Source: Latrodectus hesperus
Taxonomy: Eukaryota > Arthropoda > Arachnida > Araneae > Theridiidae
DNA length: 64,000 bases
Direction of reading: 5' to 3'
Assembly: GCA_037975125.1 (NCBI GenBank)
Contig: CM075857.1
Coordinates: 23,990,207-24,054,206, forward strand
The position numbers and the translations under genes were made by a program. Position 1 is the stretch's first letter. The number at the start of each line of letters is the position of its first letter. Below the pieces are notes generated by a model, which saw only the letters and a program-made list of their open reading frames with translations, searched no databases and had not been told where the DNA came from. Of this stretch, positions 24,725 to 36,023 are shown one piece after another.

Positions 24725-25240
24725 AAAATGCAATGTCACATATTTTCACACGTACCTGGTGTGAACAAGGTCACACGGTTTGAGCCTTTGTGGATTCTGG
24801 CTGAAATGTGTTGCCAAAATTCCAACTTATAAAGAATGTACTACTAGTGACGTGATAATAAAAGCCAGCCTTGTCTTTCATGTCATCCTGACTCCTTCTA
24901 ATAATTTATATGCAGCCTTTTATCAAACGATAATGAGGTTTTAGCATGTTTTTGACTAATATAGTTCGTAATTGGTGTAAGCCATATTAAAATGTAATGT
25001 CACATATTTTCATACGTGCCAGGTTAAAAAAGTCACACGACTTGAAACTTTGGAGATTTTGGCGGTGGGGTTTTATTAAAAATCCAACTTATAAGGGATG
25101 TGTCACTAATGACGAGATCATAATATCCAACATCGTCTGTCATGTCTTCCTGACTCCTGCTAATAATTTACGTGCGGATTTTGATAAAGCGGTAGTGACG
25201 TTTTGGCATATTTTTGACTAAAACGGTAAGTAGTTGGATC
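24725..25240 (+). repeat. Diverged tandem duplication, 264-bp period
   Basis: Copy 1 starts at 24725 and copy 2 at 24989. Shared blocks in order are AATGTCACATATTTTCA, GTCACACG, CCAACTTATAA, TCATGTC-TCCTGACTCC, CTAATAATTTA and TTTTTGACTAA. Copy 2 contains a 74-codon open frame (24997-25221) that copy 1 has lost through several stops. I do not recognise the translation. The unit may come from a mobile element. Confidence 0.85.
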
Positions 25241-27236
25241 ACAGAGGTGCGTATTAAATGTTCGTTTGCTTGTTGGTTTTTAAACAATTATTTTGACTTT
25301 TTATGCTTCATTACAACATTATTTGTTGGTAGAATTTTAAACAACTTTGTCCGTTGGTATAATTTCAAACCACTCTCTATAAAGTTTAATTTATATGAAA
25401 ATGTTATGTTTCGTAATAAAGTGTATAAAAATTAATTGATTACTTAAATTAAAACAAAGCAAATTTAAGTAGCTATGATTAGTTTAGAATATATTTTAAA
25501 TTGTACAAAAGAATTTAAAAGTTGAATTGAGAAAAAGTTAAACCAGAAATGATATTTTTCAAGCTATTTAAGAACAATGACGAAAGAAAAAAAATAGATT
25601 AAGGTTATATAAAAATCGTGTAATATAAATTTTACAAACATGCTCATTCTCTCATAAACTGTAATTTTTCAAATAAAATATTTCTATAGCGTGTAGTGCA
25701 AATTCAATATTTTTCACAAGATTAATATTAAAACTGCTGAAGCAATTTTGAGCTAAATAAAAAATAGTGAACTATCTGGGTTAGGTAATGGTTGTGTCAA
25801 CGTTTTATGAGTAGTAGAGCCAGGAACGGAAAATATTTTTCTTTAATACTAGATGAATTTCGATTAATCGATTGTATTAAAACTCTAATAGGTATACTAT
25901 TTGGCTTATGATCGTAACTAAGTCCAATATAACATTTGTTTTTTAAATTTTTCATAATTCTATCGATTTAATGATGTGCAATATAATGATATCATTGATT
26001 TTAGGGCAATAATTTTAAGAAAAGATTTTTACTTAACTGTAAAGAAATAATAATTGCAGTTAAGATAAAGGAAAGGCCAAAATTTTTTTAAGATTATAAT
26101 AGAAAAAAATATTTCTTAGCTTATATATCTTGATTTTTTCTTTCGAAATAAATAAACTAAAAGTTTTAATTTTCATATGATATAAAAAATTGGAATTATT
26201 TTAATTTCATAAAATATATTAAATACTTAATATTTAAGATTAAATTTTTCATATTCAGGAATAAGGCTGATAATATGTATTCATAAAATTGCAAAAAATA
26301 TATTATCAGGAAAATTGAATGAAATTTCAATAACATGAGTCTAATTTTGAGAAATAAACATTTGATTTTTAAATATTTTATGAGCATGAAATCTTTGACA
26401 AAGATTTTTTCGGGCAATATATTTTAAGGTAAACCATATGCCTTCTAAAACTTGAATATTTTGGTATAGTAACTATCTCTAAGTAAAACCATAATGCGGC
26501 TTTTATTTTAAATGTAACTTTATCAAGTATTTCAATGATAGTAAATAAAAGTTCTAAATTTTTAGATATTATTTATTAACCAAAATGCGTGTAGGAAATA
26601 CATATTTATTTCAATCCGAGAAGTAGTTTTTTAACAATCGTATTTCAATAATATCTAAAAGTGTTTTGACATTGAAAAATATAATTTTGACTTTAAATCT
26701 AGTCGTAAGAAATATTAATTAATTTGAAATGTTTCTTGAAAAAAATTAAAGCATTAATCGACTAGAAAAAAACTATTTATTTCATAAATATCTCCATTTT
26801 AATGATTTTATTCCTTAAATTATTTATAGAAACTTCATATTTATGCAATAATCATTCCTTTACAACAAGAGAAGAATTTCAGATTAAATATAATCTTAAA
26901 AATACTTTAAGTAATTGAAATCATTATAGCGTGTAAATCTTAAAACATTTTTTTCAAAACTTCACCCTAAGAATTCAAAGTATAATTTTGAGAATTATAT
27001 TTTTACGTTTTATCATATATCTTAATATATAATGTAATATTTCAAAATATTATAAGTCATACATTAGAGAAATTACGATTTTTTATCGTATATTTTTATT
27101 TTAAAATCAGGATTTTTAATGATATTTATAAGGTAATTATTAAAATGAATCCATGTTTTACTACCCGGGTTGAAAAGGATAAAAATACTCTCAAAACAGT
27201 CACAGGAATTGGGTGAAATGTGTTTTGCTTAATTTC
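25241..27236. other. AT-rich non-coding DNA
   Basis: Nothing supportable. Open frames at 25214-25435 and 26196-26417 are short and dominated by Phe, Ile, Leu and Lys. Confidence 0.55.
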
Positions 27237-27238
27237 TA

Positions 27239-27721
27239 CAGGGTGTCCAGAAAAGGACTCCCTGATTTCAAAATTAAATATCTCGAAAACAAAGATAGAT
27301 AGAGGAATGCAGTAAAAGGTATGTTTATTGTGAAAGCTGTAAGAATTTTATACAGCAATTTGAAATAATAGTTACAAAAGCTGCTAACAGATGGCGCTGT
27401 ACAATGTACAGCTCAAATCAGCATACATAAATGAAATAATCGTTTGAAAACATTCTTTGCAAAAAATCACATCACAATGTTTTCAACGCTAACCTCCTTT
27501 CACGCTTCAATAGTTGGGCTTCGGATCACTATTTACACTAAACATTACGTATGACGATTACAGCGCCATCTGTTTGCAACTTTTGTAACTATTATTTCAA
27601 ACTGATGTATTATATTCTTACAGTTTTTACTATAAACATACCGTTTACTGCATTCCTCTATCAATCTTCGTTTTAGAGATATTTAATTTTGAAATCAGGG
27701 AGTCCTTTTCTGGACACCCTG
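27239..27721. mobile_element. Tc1/mariner-type MITE with long inverted repeats
   Basis: The element starts CAGGGTGTCCAGAAAAGGAC and ends with the complement (...TCCTTTTCTGGACACCCTG). It is flanked by TA at 27237-27238 and 27722-27723, the target duplication of Tc1/mariner transposases. The inverted repeats continue with few mismatches for about 165 bp on each side (for example ATAGAGGAATGCAGTAAA on the left, its complement on the right). Both arms hold AGATGGCGC. The centre (about 27410-27555) has no coding capacity, so it depends on a transposase made elsewhere. Confidence 0.93.
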
Positions 27722-27723
27722 TA

Positions 27724-28270
27724 TTTACAATAACATATTTGCAATTCAAAAGGTTTTTGTTTGAGCTCTTAGTATGATTTTATTAATAATGCAATTAATA
27801 TGAAACATATTTTAATGCAAAAGTTGCTTTTGCAAGAAATAGACAAACAAATATATTGCACAGTTTTATTTTCAAGTAGCCCATTTATAAGCAATTTGTT
27901 ACATTTTTATTTCTGACAATATATATTTATCTCAAACATAGTAAGACAATATCTTACTTCATTTTGCCTGTAATAAAAAAAAACATTTAATGGATCTGTG
28001 AATGCTATAAAAATAGATATCAGATTTTCTCCTTACGAAGCAACGATTTTGAGATGAACATTCTTGTAACTAATCCACCCTGCATTTAAAAACTTTAATC
28101 GTGATAATTTTCTCTATCCTTCACAGATCCAATCTCTTATCAACATTATGGGAAGTATCTTATACCTTTTTAACGCAAAAAAATATATATAAATGAAAGT
28201 CCAACTTTATAAAAGATTACATTGTTGTTATTTTCTTATTTATCATGATCCAGCCACAATCCCATGAATC
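27724..28270. other. AT-rich non-coding DNA with a weak inverted repeat
   Basis: GGATCTGTGAA at 27992-28002 is complementary to 28120-28130. Otherwise nothing is recognised. Confidence 0.45.
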
Positions 28271-28337
28271 TTCAAACAATCATAAACAAGAAGCGGATTC
28301 ATTTTATGAATCCGCTTCTTGTTTATGATTGTTTGAA
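28271..28337. repeat. Perfect palindrome with 32-bp arms
   Basis: The arms 28271-28302 and 28306-28337 are exactly complementary around TTT. They include AAGAAGCGGATTCAT, unusually GC-rich for the neighbourhood. A further partial copy of the right arm end (GTTTATGATTGTA) follows at 28339-28351. Confidence 0.96.
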
Positions 28338-28368
28338 TTGTTTATGATTGTACTATATTTGAGATTAC

Positions 28369-28501
28369 AGCTGCTGAATGCTTCATCTTATTAATGTAGA
28401 GAAATTTACTTTACCGACCTATTGCAAATGTTGCTTCAGAATAAATTTTATCTAAAAATTATTTGTAAAGTATACCATTATAGATGAAGCATTCAGCAGC
28501 T
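28369..28501. mobile_element. Possible miniature inverted-repeat element
   Basis: AGCTGCTGAATGCTTCATCT (28369-28388) is exactly complementary to 28482-28501, with a 93-bp centre of no coding potential. This looks like terminal inverted repeats of a small non-autonomous DNA element, but I see no target-site duplication, so it may be a simple inverted duplication. Confidence 0.5.
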
Positions 28502-29097
28502 TTTAGAAACACGCAACATTAGACCCTAAGTTGATAACCGGTGGATTTGTTCTTACCATAGACTTGATAGTTACTGATCCGTTGTTTTTTTTTAATCGGC
28601 TTTCTTTTGTTTGTATTTCACACAATACTATTTTATGCCATTTCTATAAGTCTACTTTTTGTAACATTAGATGTTATTTTTGCTTCAATTTTTAACATTA
28701 TGCTTAATATGTTCTTCACAGTTACGACTCGCATTTATGTGCATAGAAGTGAAAATTTTTGACTCAATCTGATAATGGAATTTGACTTCTTTTATTTTAC
28801 TGGCATTCGTACTAAATTAAGAACTTACGTTTTATTAAAAAAAAATTTATAATTGTTTTATAAATATTAATCTACAGAACATGTTGTCGAGGAAAATCTT
28901 TAAGTATAATTTTACAATTAACTAACTTTTTCTTAACTATAATACTACATGAGCAATTTAAATGCAATTTTTGAATAAAATTGTTAAAATATTCATTACA
29001 AAATGCACATAAGCCTAAAAAAAACTTCAAAATATTTTGGTTTTAAAGAATTTTATTATAAATAAATGTTGCATGAGTTTTAGCTGCTTAGTTTGTC
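28502..29097. other. AT-rich non-coding DNA
   Basis: Nothing recognised. Confidence 0.5.
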
Positions 29098-29264
29098 GCT
29101 CAATGGTCATTTTTTGCACACGAGGGCTAATTAGACCGGGGCCTACGGTTTATTGTTGATTCCGAACCACTACAAACATCCATGCCCAAGATGGGATTCG
29201 AACCCACGAATTGTTGAACCGAAGGCAAGAGCGCTGACCATTCGGCTGCCAGCTCAGCGCATGG
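29098..29264 (-). mobile_element. tRNA-derived SINE, family E copy 1
   Basis: On the minus strand the head reads GCTGGCAGCCGAATGGTCAGCG (A box), then CTTGCCTTCGGTTCAAC, a loop resembling Arg-TCG tRNA, and a B box GGTTCGAATCC. The body towards the left (GTGTGCAAAAAATGACC on the minus strand) recurs at 43608-43742. The tRNA-like part is well preserved, but there is a non-tRNA body, so it is a retroposon and not a tRNA gene. Confidence 0.8.
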
Positions 29265-30591
29265 GTTTTAGCAAAGATGATTTGTAATGTCATTCACATT
29301 TAGTATGATTTAGTGGTCAAATAGAATGTGTTGTTACACATGGTTTTATTGGAAAAGTCAATCACAAATACGAAACAGCTCAAGTATCACAAAGAGCAAA
29401 TGTAATAAAACGGACCAACATTTAAAATATGAAACATAACATAATAATATGAGAACAGAAAAAAAATTAAAAGCAAATTTAATAAGAAATAGAACACAAA
29501 AGGCGCAGTCTTTAAAAGCAGTTCATAAAAGTTTCTGGCGTTCCAGTGCAATATGCTGTCTTATTCCAATTTTGAGAATCTTTTTCTAATTTAGGGAACA
29601 GAAGAAGATAATCTGCGTACATATTGCTCGAATTTACAAAGTTGGAATAAAACTAGATGAAAAGATGTCTGTTTTATTTAGATATTGTTTCTGAGCCGTC
29701 TTAGCCCTAATTGTAACACATGTAGCACCACCTAGGAAAACGTGTGAATTAAGGATATTTTGGACACAAATAACATTGCCTCTTCACATAGAATAGTATT
29801 TGAATGCGTTTGTAACTTTTATGAAATTTTTTCCATTGCTGTTTAAATGATGTTTGAATGAACACAATCCTATTTGATGAAAACCATGTTATGTTGTATA
29901 ATTTTAGGAGAATTCCATTAGAATATTATGTTTATTTCCTTTTACATGAACAAAAAAGTGATATTGCTTAGACGGATTTCATTAAAAATAGATACGCTTT
30001 TTATCCGCTCAATGTTTTTGCTCTAGATTTGTTGATAAATGACTGCTGAAAAATCTCATCTGCTTTGTTATGTGGATGTAAAATAAATTTAACTTTGTGC
30101 TTATTGCTCATGTAGACTCTTATTCTAGCCCTTGTAGACATTTTGGAATGTTTTTGGAAGAAAAATAGTATTTGTGTGCATAAATCTACACTGATTATGA
30201 ACATGTTATCAAATTTACAAAGACAATCATCCTTCACCAGTTATTACAGGTATCGCAGTTTACAATTTAGTGATTCAATATTATTCATGGATAAATTGAT
30301 ATTAGTAATATTTTAATACATCTGCAGAGGAAACTTGATTTTCTTATCCAAAAAATGAAAAGCATATCAATAATCTGAAATATTCTAAAAAAACTATGAT
30401 ATTTATATTCTAATTTATATTTTATAAACTTTTTTGGTTGAGAGTTATATATGTGTGAAAGAATATTACATAGTTTCGAAATATGTTTCATAAAAGCAAC
30501 ACTTAAAAATTTGATTATTATAACTCTTTGAAATATATAACTTAAGGAGTATTTACGTTTATACAGAATCTAAAACACATTATATTTAATT
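29265..30591. other. Mixed-complexity non-coding DNA
   Basis: The part 29490-30240 is less AT-rich and has a 78-codon minus-strand open frame (30001-30237, containing MSTRARIRVYMSNKHKV). I find no motif or exon structure to support a gene. Confidence 0.4.
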
Positions 30592-30838
30592 AGATGGTGG
30601 TAACGCTTCACGCTCTCTAGACACTGGTCAAAAGATCGATCCTCGGACTGGACAAGGTTCACCCTGCCATTCATCCCTTTAGTGGGTTGATATAACTGAG
30701 TAGCAAATAGAAAAACTGAAGGCTTCGCGTTAGGCTGACCATATAACCGAGATATACTCCAGGGTATTCAGTCTTGAAAACAGAAATTTGCACTCTAGGC
30801 CTTGGCACCCACATGGGCTGTCGCCCTACTGAGTTTAA
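30592..30838 (+). mobile_element. tRNA-derived SINE, family B copy 2
   Basis: The head reads GATGGTGGTAACGCTTCACG and GATCGATCCTCGG (a mutated B box). The body carries GTGGGTTGATATAACTGAGT, GGCTTCGCGTTAGGCTGACC and a tail region GGCCTTGGCACCCACATGGG. It matches the 32-kb copy read on the other strand. Old copy without a clear target-site duplication. Confidence 0.82.
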
Positions 30839-30902
30839 GTTAGTACTTTAATTAAATATTTTTCCTCATAAACGAGAAAAAAGGACTTTTTGAAAATATT
30901 TA

Positions 30903-31280
30903 ATTGTTGTTGTTACTTTTGACACTTAAACAAGCCAAGCTCGCTCTGCCGACGGTTATGCGAATTTAAGTCAGTAAGGTGCGTATTTCGTTTAAAGAAC
31001 GTGTATATCATACGAAAGTGAAAGTATGACTTCCAATAGATGGCACCACCAGAGGATCTACTCCCTCAATTTTGACTTCGATCTGAAGAGGGAGAAAGTT
31101 TTCTACAGACCATTACATGCATGGTACCTGCTCAAAGACCACTATAATTTGATTGCACAGATTTAATGAACACATATATCGCATATACTCGGTGGGTTTT
31201 TTTTGGTGGCATTGGGAATGGAACCCCAACCTTACCAGATGGAAGGCCGATGCCCTAACACCTAGGCTACGACTGCCTCA
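30903..31280 (-). mobile_element. SINE family A, near full-length copy
   Basis: From the left (tail) it shows TTGTTGTTAC, ACAAGCCAAGCTCGCTCTGC, CCAATAGATGGCACCACC, CATTACATGCATGGTACCTG and TATCGCATATACTCGGTGGG. At the right end is a tRNA-like head read on the minus strand (box A region GTAGCCTAGGTG with a small change, B box region GGTTCCATTCCC). The point changes in both boxes suggest it is no longer efficiently transcribed. It contains the best CTCF-like word of the family at 31033-31046. Confidence 0.9.
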
Positions 31281-31282
31281 CA

Positions 31283-32142
31283 ATTGAGTGGCCAGACAAA
31301 CGCCAAAATTCAACTGTAAGGCATTTAAATATCCATTACATAAACTTTCTTCCGGAAGAATTTTTCTTAGATAGCAACTCGTATTCACATGATGGTTAAA
31401 ATACCTACTATTGAAATTAAAGTCATTATATAACAGAATATAAAGCACTGAGTCATACTTTAAACAGCTTCTTATGTTTTTATATTGCCGTAAAAGAAAG
31501 TTAAGAAGTTATTTATTTTCTGCATACATTTAAATAATATGAAAACATGATTATGTTATAACTCATAAAATACTTTGAATATATATATTCAATTCTCATA
31601 TATAGAAAGATAAAAGTTTTAACCACTAGGATTCTCTCAACTTAATTAAGAATATTCCACATTCAAAAGTTATCATTGAATTAAATGATAACTTGCGATA
31701 ATTTAAAGTTAGAATGTAACATGTTTATAGAGACACCCGATTATTTCTCACAATTCAAATAATGAACTGCCATTTATTAAAATATTTGAATATAAAACAT
31801 TGGAAAACTTGGACATAAGAATTTGTTTTCGATGCATTCCTGAATAAAAGAAACCCTTTTCAATAAATATGTTCGAAATCCTTATGAAATATACTCTCAT
31901 ATAGAATTATTTTTAAAAGATTGCTATTTTTGCTTCAGAAAATACTTGTTGATTACGAAAAGATTTAAAAAGGGAGTAGATGATAATAATTTATATGATC
32001 GCAGTTAAATTTGAAAAATAAAATTGAAGAAAATTATATGAAAGGTCTATTTTATGGAGTAAATCATTCAAAAATTATTTAAATGAAATATTTTAATTAT
32101 TTACTAGCTGACAGAGGTATAACTTTAGTCGTCGAAAAAAAT
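31283..32142. other. AT-rich non-coding DNA
   Basis: Nothing recognised beyond simple AT-rich sequence. Confidence 0.5.
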
Positions 32143-32157
32143 TAAAATGCTATGCTA

Positions 32158-32451
32158 TGCTAAAAGTAAAACTAAACTAAACACCATGGCACGACAGCCC
32201 ATGTAGGCCAAGGCCTACTGTGCCCATAACTGTTTTCATGACCGAGGGCCCTGGGGTACGAAGCATATGTCCCAGTTAGGTGGTCAGCCTAACGTAAGAC
32301 TCCCAGTGTTTAGTTCCCAAGCATGCTTGGTACTCAGTTTATCGACCCATTGAAGGGATGAAAGGCTGAGTCAACCTTGCCCAGCCCGAGGATCGAACCT
32401 CGGACCTGTGTCATGGGAGCGTGAAACGCTGCCACTAAGCCACCAGGCTTC
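32158..32451 (-). mobile_element. tRNA-derived SINE, family B copy 3 (best preserved)
   Basis: A perfect 15-bp target-site duplication, TAAAATGCTATGCTA, flanks the element at 32143-32157 and 32452-32466. On the minus strand the head has a consensus A box TGGCTTAGTGG (32432-32442) and B box GGTTCGATCCT (32389-32399). The head is followed by the family B body with TGGGTCGATAAACTGAGTAC, and the tail is TTTAGTTTAGTTTTAC, not CAA repeats. Length 294 bp. Intact promoter boxes and perfect duplication point to a relatively recent insertion. Confidence 0.93.
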
Positions 32452-32606
32452 TAAAATGCTATGCTACATACTGTTATAATAAAGCCATAATGCATGATAC
32501 TAAAAATATTTAAAGGCATTTTGCAGGCACTAATACAATTGCATCTCAATAATAAACCAAAACGTTTTCTGAAACCTAAAATTTAAAATAATCGGCACAT
32601 ATGCCG

Positions 32607-32835
32607 TATAATTCAGGATGTCAAATTCTGAGTTCAGCGATTTTTTGGCCGATTTTCTAATGCATCAGGCAACCTGTCTTTTACTGCGTCATAGATAGGG
32701 AGACCTATAAGAATTATGCAGAAAATTCTATTTTGGCAACTCTAGTATTTACGTCATCGCGCAAGTCATAATACGTCATCTATACACATTTCTTCATCAC
32801 CAAAAAAATTCAGAATTTAGAATCCTGGATTATAC
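32607..32835. mobile_element. Probable MITE carrying two CRE-like sites
   Basis: The left end TATAATTCAGGATGTCAAAT resembles the complement of the right end (ATTTAGAATCCTGGATTATA), both continuing into AATTCTGA and TTTTTTGG; the left arm has an 8-bp insertion. The interior has no coding frame but holds two identical TACGTCATC words at 32750-32758 and 32772-32780. Confidence 0.6.
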
Positions 32836-35800
32836 GTCAACTCTTCCAAAAATTCTTTAAGAAACACAAATATTAGATACTTAAAAATAATAATATTATC
32901 TTACAAGCAAATTAATGACAAGTTATGGAAATTAATTACTATCCTTATGTAAATATATACTTTATATATGCCATTACAGTTCATATCTTAAAGCTAATCG
33001 ATACAGCTACTAAGTATAATTAATTCAAAATAAATTAGTCACACAAAAACACAAACGAACTAAAGATGTTTTTATTTGATGATTTGTATGCATTTTTCCT
33101 AGCTCTTTCTTTGCAGGATTTCAAGGTAGAAATCCTACTCGTCTGTTGTCATCTTTTCCATCATCGATCGTGATTAATGGATTGCTTCATCTTCAATAAA
33201 GAAAGGAATTTTCCCACAAGAGTTATGACAGAAAGCCGCATCACTTTCTCTGAGACAAACAACTTCTCACTCTTCTCGAAAAGATAGAAAGTATTTCCCA
33301 CTCATAAAAGCCAAACACACTGCTATTTACTTTTCCATTAACAAGAGCAGTCTGTGAACATGAACGGCAATTAAGATGGATGAAGTTGCGAAATCAGAAA
33401 ATCATTTGACATATTGAGTGTAACATGATTCAAAGAGTATTTACAGAAGAGAATAATAGAAGTATACAGCAAATAAATTAATGACAAAATCTTAGAATCA
33501 TTAAAAATTGTAGTAATGTAAAATAATTTTAAAAATTATAGTTAGATTTTATTTTGATAATAGCAAAATATTTAGTATATAAAAATTCTAAAATTATCCA
33601 ATTCAAATTTTGATTTTATAAAATATTTAATATATAATTTCTATAGTAATATTTCTTTGATTAAATATCTTAAATAAGTTTATTATATAAATCATCTCAT
33701 TTTGCATTTATTATAAATCTTAACACATAAATTGTTAATTGTCTGTGAAACTACATATGGGTTGTGTTATGATGTTTGAAATTTCTCTAATTACATTACA
33801 GTTATAAAAATTTTATGTAAAATAAATTTGACGAAATATTCAGCATATTTTTTTCTAATTTTATGTCTCTTGTTACAAAACTAATTCACATCAACCATTT
33901 TAGTTAATGTCTACTTCAATTAAGTTCAATGTAAATAATTATTTTTTCGATAGTTTGACAAGACAATAGATATATCATATATAAAGTAAATCTGCAATTA
34001 TGTTTTCTATTATACAAATATTAATTGTAATGTATTTAGAATTAGTAATTTTAAATGAAAATTACAATCTTCGAAATTATTGAAAATTAATGAATAACTT
34101 CATTAAATATTACAAATTATATATTTAGAAAACTAATTATAAAGTTTCAAAAAATTCCGTAAACCATTTATAGTTCCAGTAGTAAAATAAAACCTCATTT
34201 TCAACATATTTTTTAATAATTAAAAGAACGAAAAAATTGTTATTTTTGTTGAAAAGTGAAACATATGCTTCCTTTCATGATGATTAATGATATTTAAGAG
34301 AAAATAATAGTATTTGGGGATACCATTATTATCATCAGAACTTTGTGACAGACAAAATATATATTTTGATATTCATTGCATTGTCAACAGTTTTTAAATT
34401 GATAAATTGGAAAGATTACTTCCTTTGATAACTATAAATGCTATTTACAACGGTTCTTAACTACATTAAAATTAAATGAATAGAACTGATTTAAAATTAA
34501 ATAAGATTTATGTCTGAAGTTATAAATAATTTGTTCCCAAAATTTATCATTTTACTGAGACAAGCATAAGATTTTAGAAATATTTTCTAAATTTATTTTT
34601 CCCGTTGGTCGTTATTAAATTTTACTCATAGATGTTGTTTAAATATCATTGTATGAAATTTAACTGTCCTTTTGCAAAATTAAAAAATAAGAAATACTAT
34701 TTTCATTCTTTTTTTTTTAAAAAAAAAACATTTTGTAACTATATCGATTGCCGAGAATTATACTGCAATTATTTATTTCTGACTTTTTAATAATAAAATT
34801 CACAATATCAAAACAAATAGTTTTCCTTACAATGAAAATCAAAAATATATTTTACTGCCTATTCATAACTGCAAATCAATTTTGTCAAAATATTAAATTT
34901 ATAATTTCCAAAATTTATAAATTACTAGGTATTTTTTCCACAAAAATAACTGCAATTGGTAAATTATGGAGATTTTTCTTCAAAAAAATAATTAAAATTT
35001 CCTTCATAAATCTATTTTGAAAGTTTAAAGGCGGAAATCGGTTAGTCTTTGGGAACATAATCAAACCATTTTATATAAAATATTAATTGAAAGTTTATCT
35101 ACACAAGTTGGTTTATTAATGTAATTATGATAATTTTGCTTTTTTAATATATTTTATCATATTTTTTTCAACATAAATATATTTTATGTTTACATTTTTT
35201 CAAACACTGATGCAAACAATACACACTAATCACGCACAGTACGCAAATAACTTTACCACAGAATTCTAACGGATACATTATCTTTTCCTTGTCTATCGAA
35301 TTGTTCAACTTGACAACCTATCAGGCACAGAGTTATTACTCCGGCCTATGGATCTTATCTAGGTATTAATTCCTGCGTAATCTGAGAAATTGAATAAACT
35401 AAGTGATTGATTATATCTTTATACAGACATTGTGCAGAACTGCCATAAATATGTTTCATTTGCTTGGATATTTTTAGAACGACATTTAATAACCATAAAT
35501 GTACTACAGCTTCAATGTAAATGTATGGAAAATTATTTGTGTTTCACATTTTTCTAATTAAGAAACTCAGTAAAACATCAAACTTATTTTAAGTGAATAA
35601 ATAAAACTTAAGAGAAAAATCTATGAATACGTCATCAAAGGATTCTACGAGAGAAAAAATTAGGATATTTGTGCAAAAAATGTTTAAAGAAATTATAACT
35701 GAATAATATTCCGTTGCGAGAACCAATATATTAACTGTGGGTAATTAAAATTTTGTATAAGTTTTAAAGTCGATGTGAACAAATTTGACGAATAAGGTAT

Positions 35801-35929
35801 GCACGTTGAAAATAAGCACTTAAAATTAAAGAATTATTTTAACTTATTTTCATCGCAAGGAAAAATAAATACTTGCCATTTAGATATGCAAAATATATTA
35901 AAAGGATCAGAAATATATGTATATACATG

Positions 35930-35930
<1 letters not shown>
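32836..35930. other. AT-rich non-coding DNA
   Basis: No gene is supported. The part 33090-33420 is less AT-rich and unique (CCCACAAGAGTTATGACAG, CATGAACGGCAATTAAG) and might be regulatory. The 90-codon open frame at 34748-35020 is low complexity (Ile, Phe, Lys) and is rejected. Confidence 0.5.

Positions 35931-36021
<91 letters not shown>
35931..36021. repeat. (TA)n microsatellite
   Basis: A TA array flanked by impure GTATATACATGTATA sequence. Tyr-Ile open frames on both strands are artefacts of it. Confidence 0.95.

Positions 36022-36023
<2 letters not shown>

Noticed and set aside
27992..28130. 11-bp inverted repeat (GGATCTGTGAA)
   Set aside because: Too short and too far apart to define an element in AT-rich sequence.
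34748..35020. 90-codon open frame
   Set aside because: Low-complexity Ile, Phe and Lys composition like the background, with no motif.
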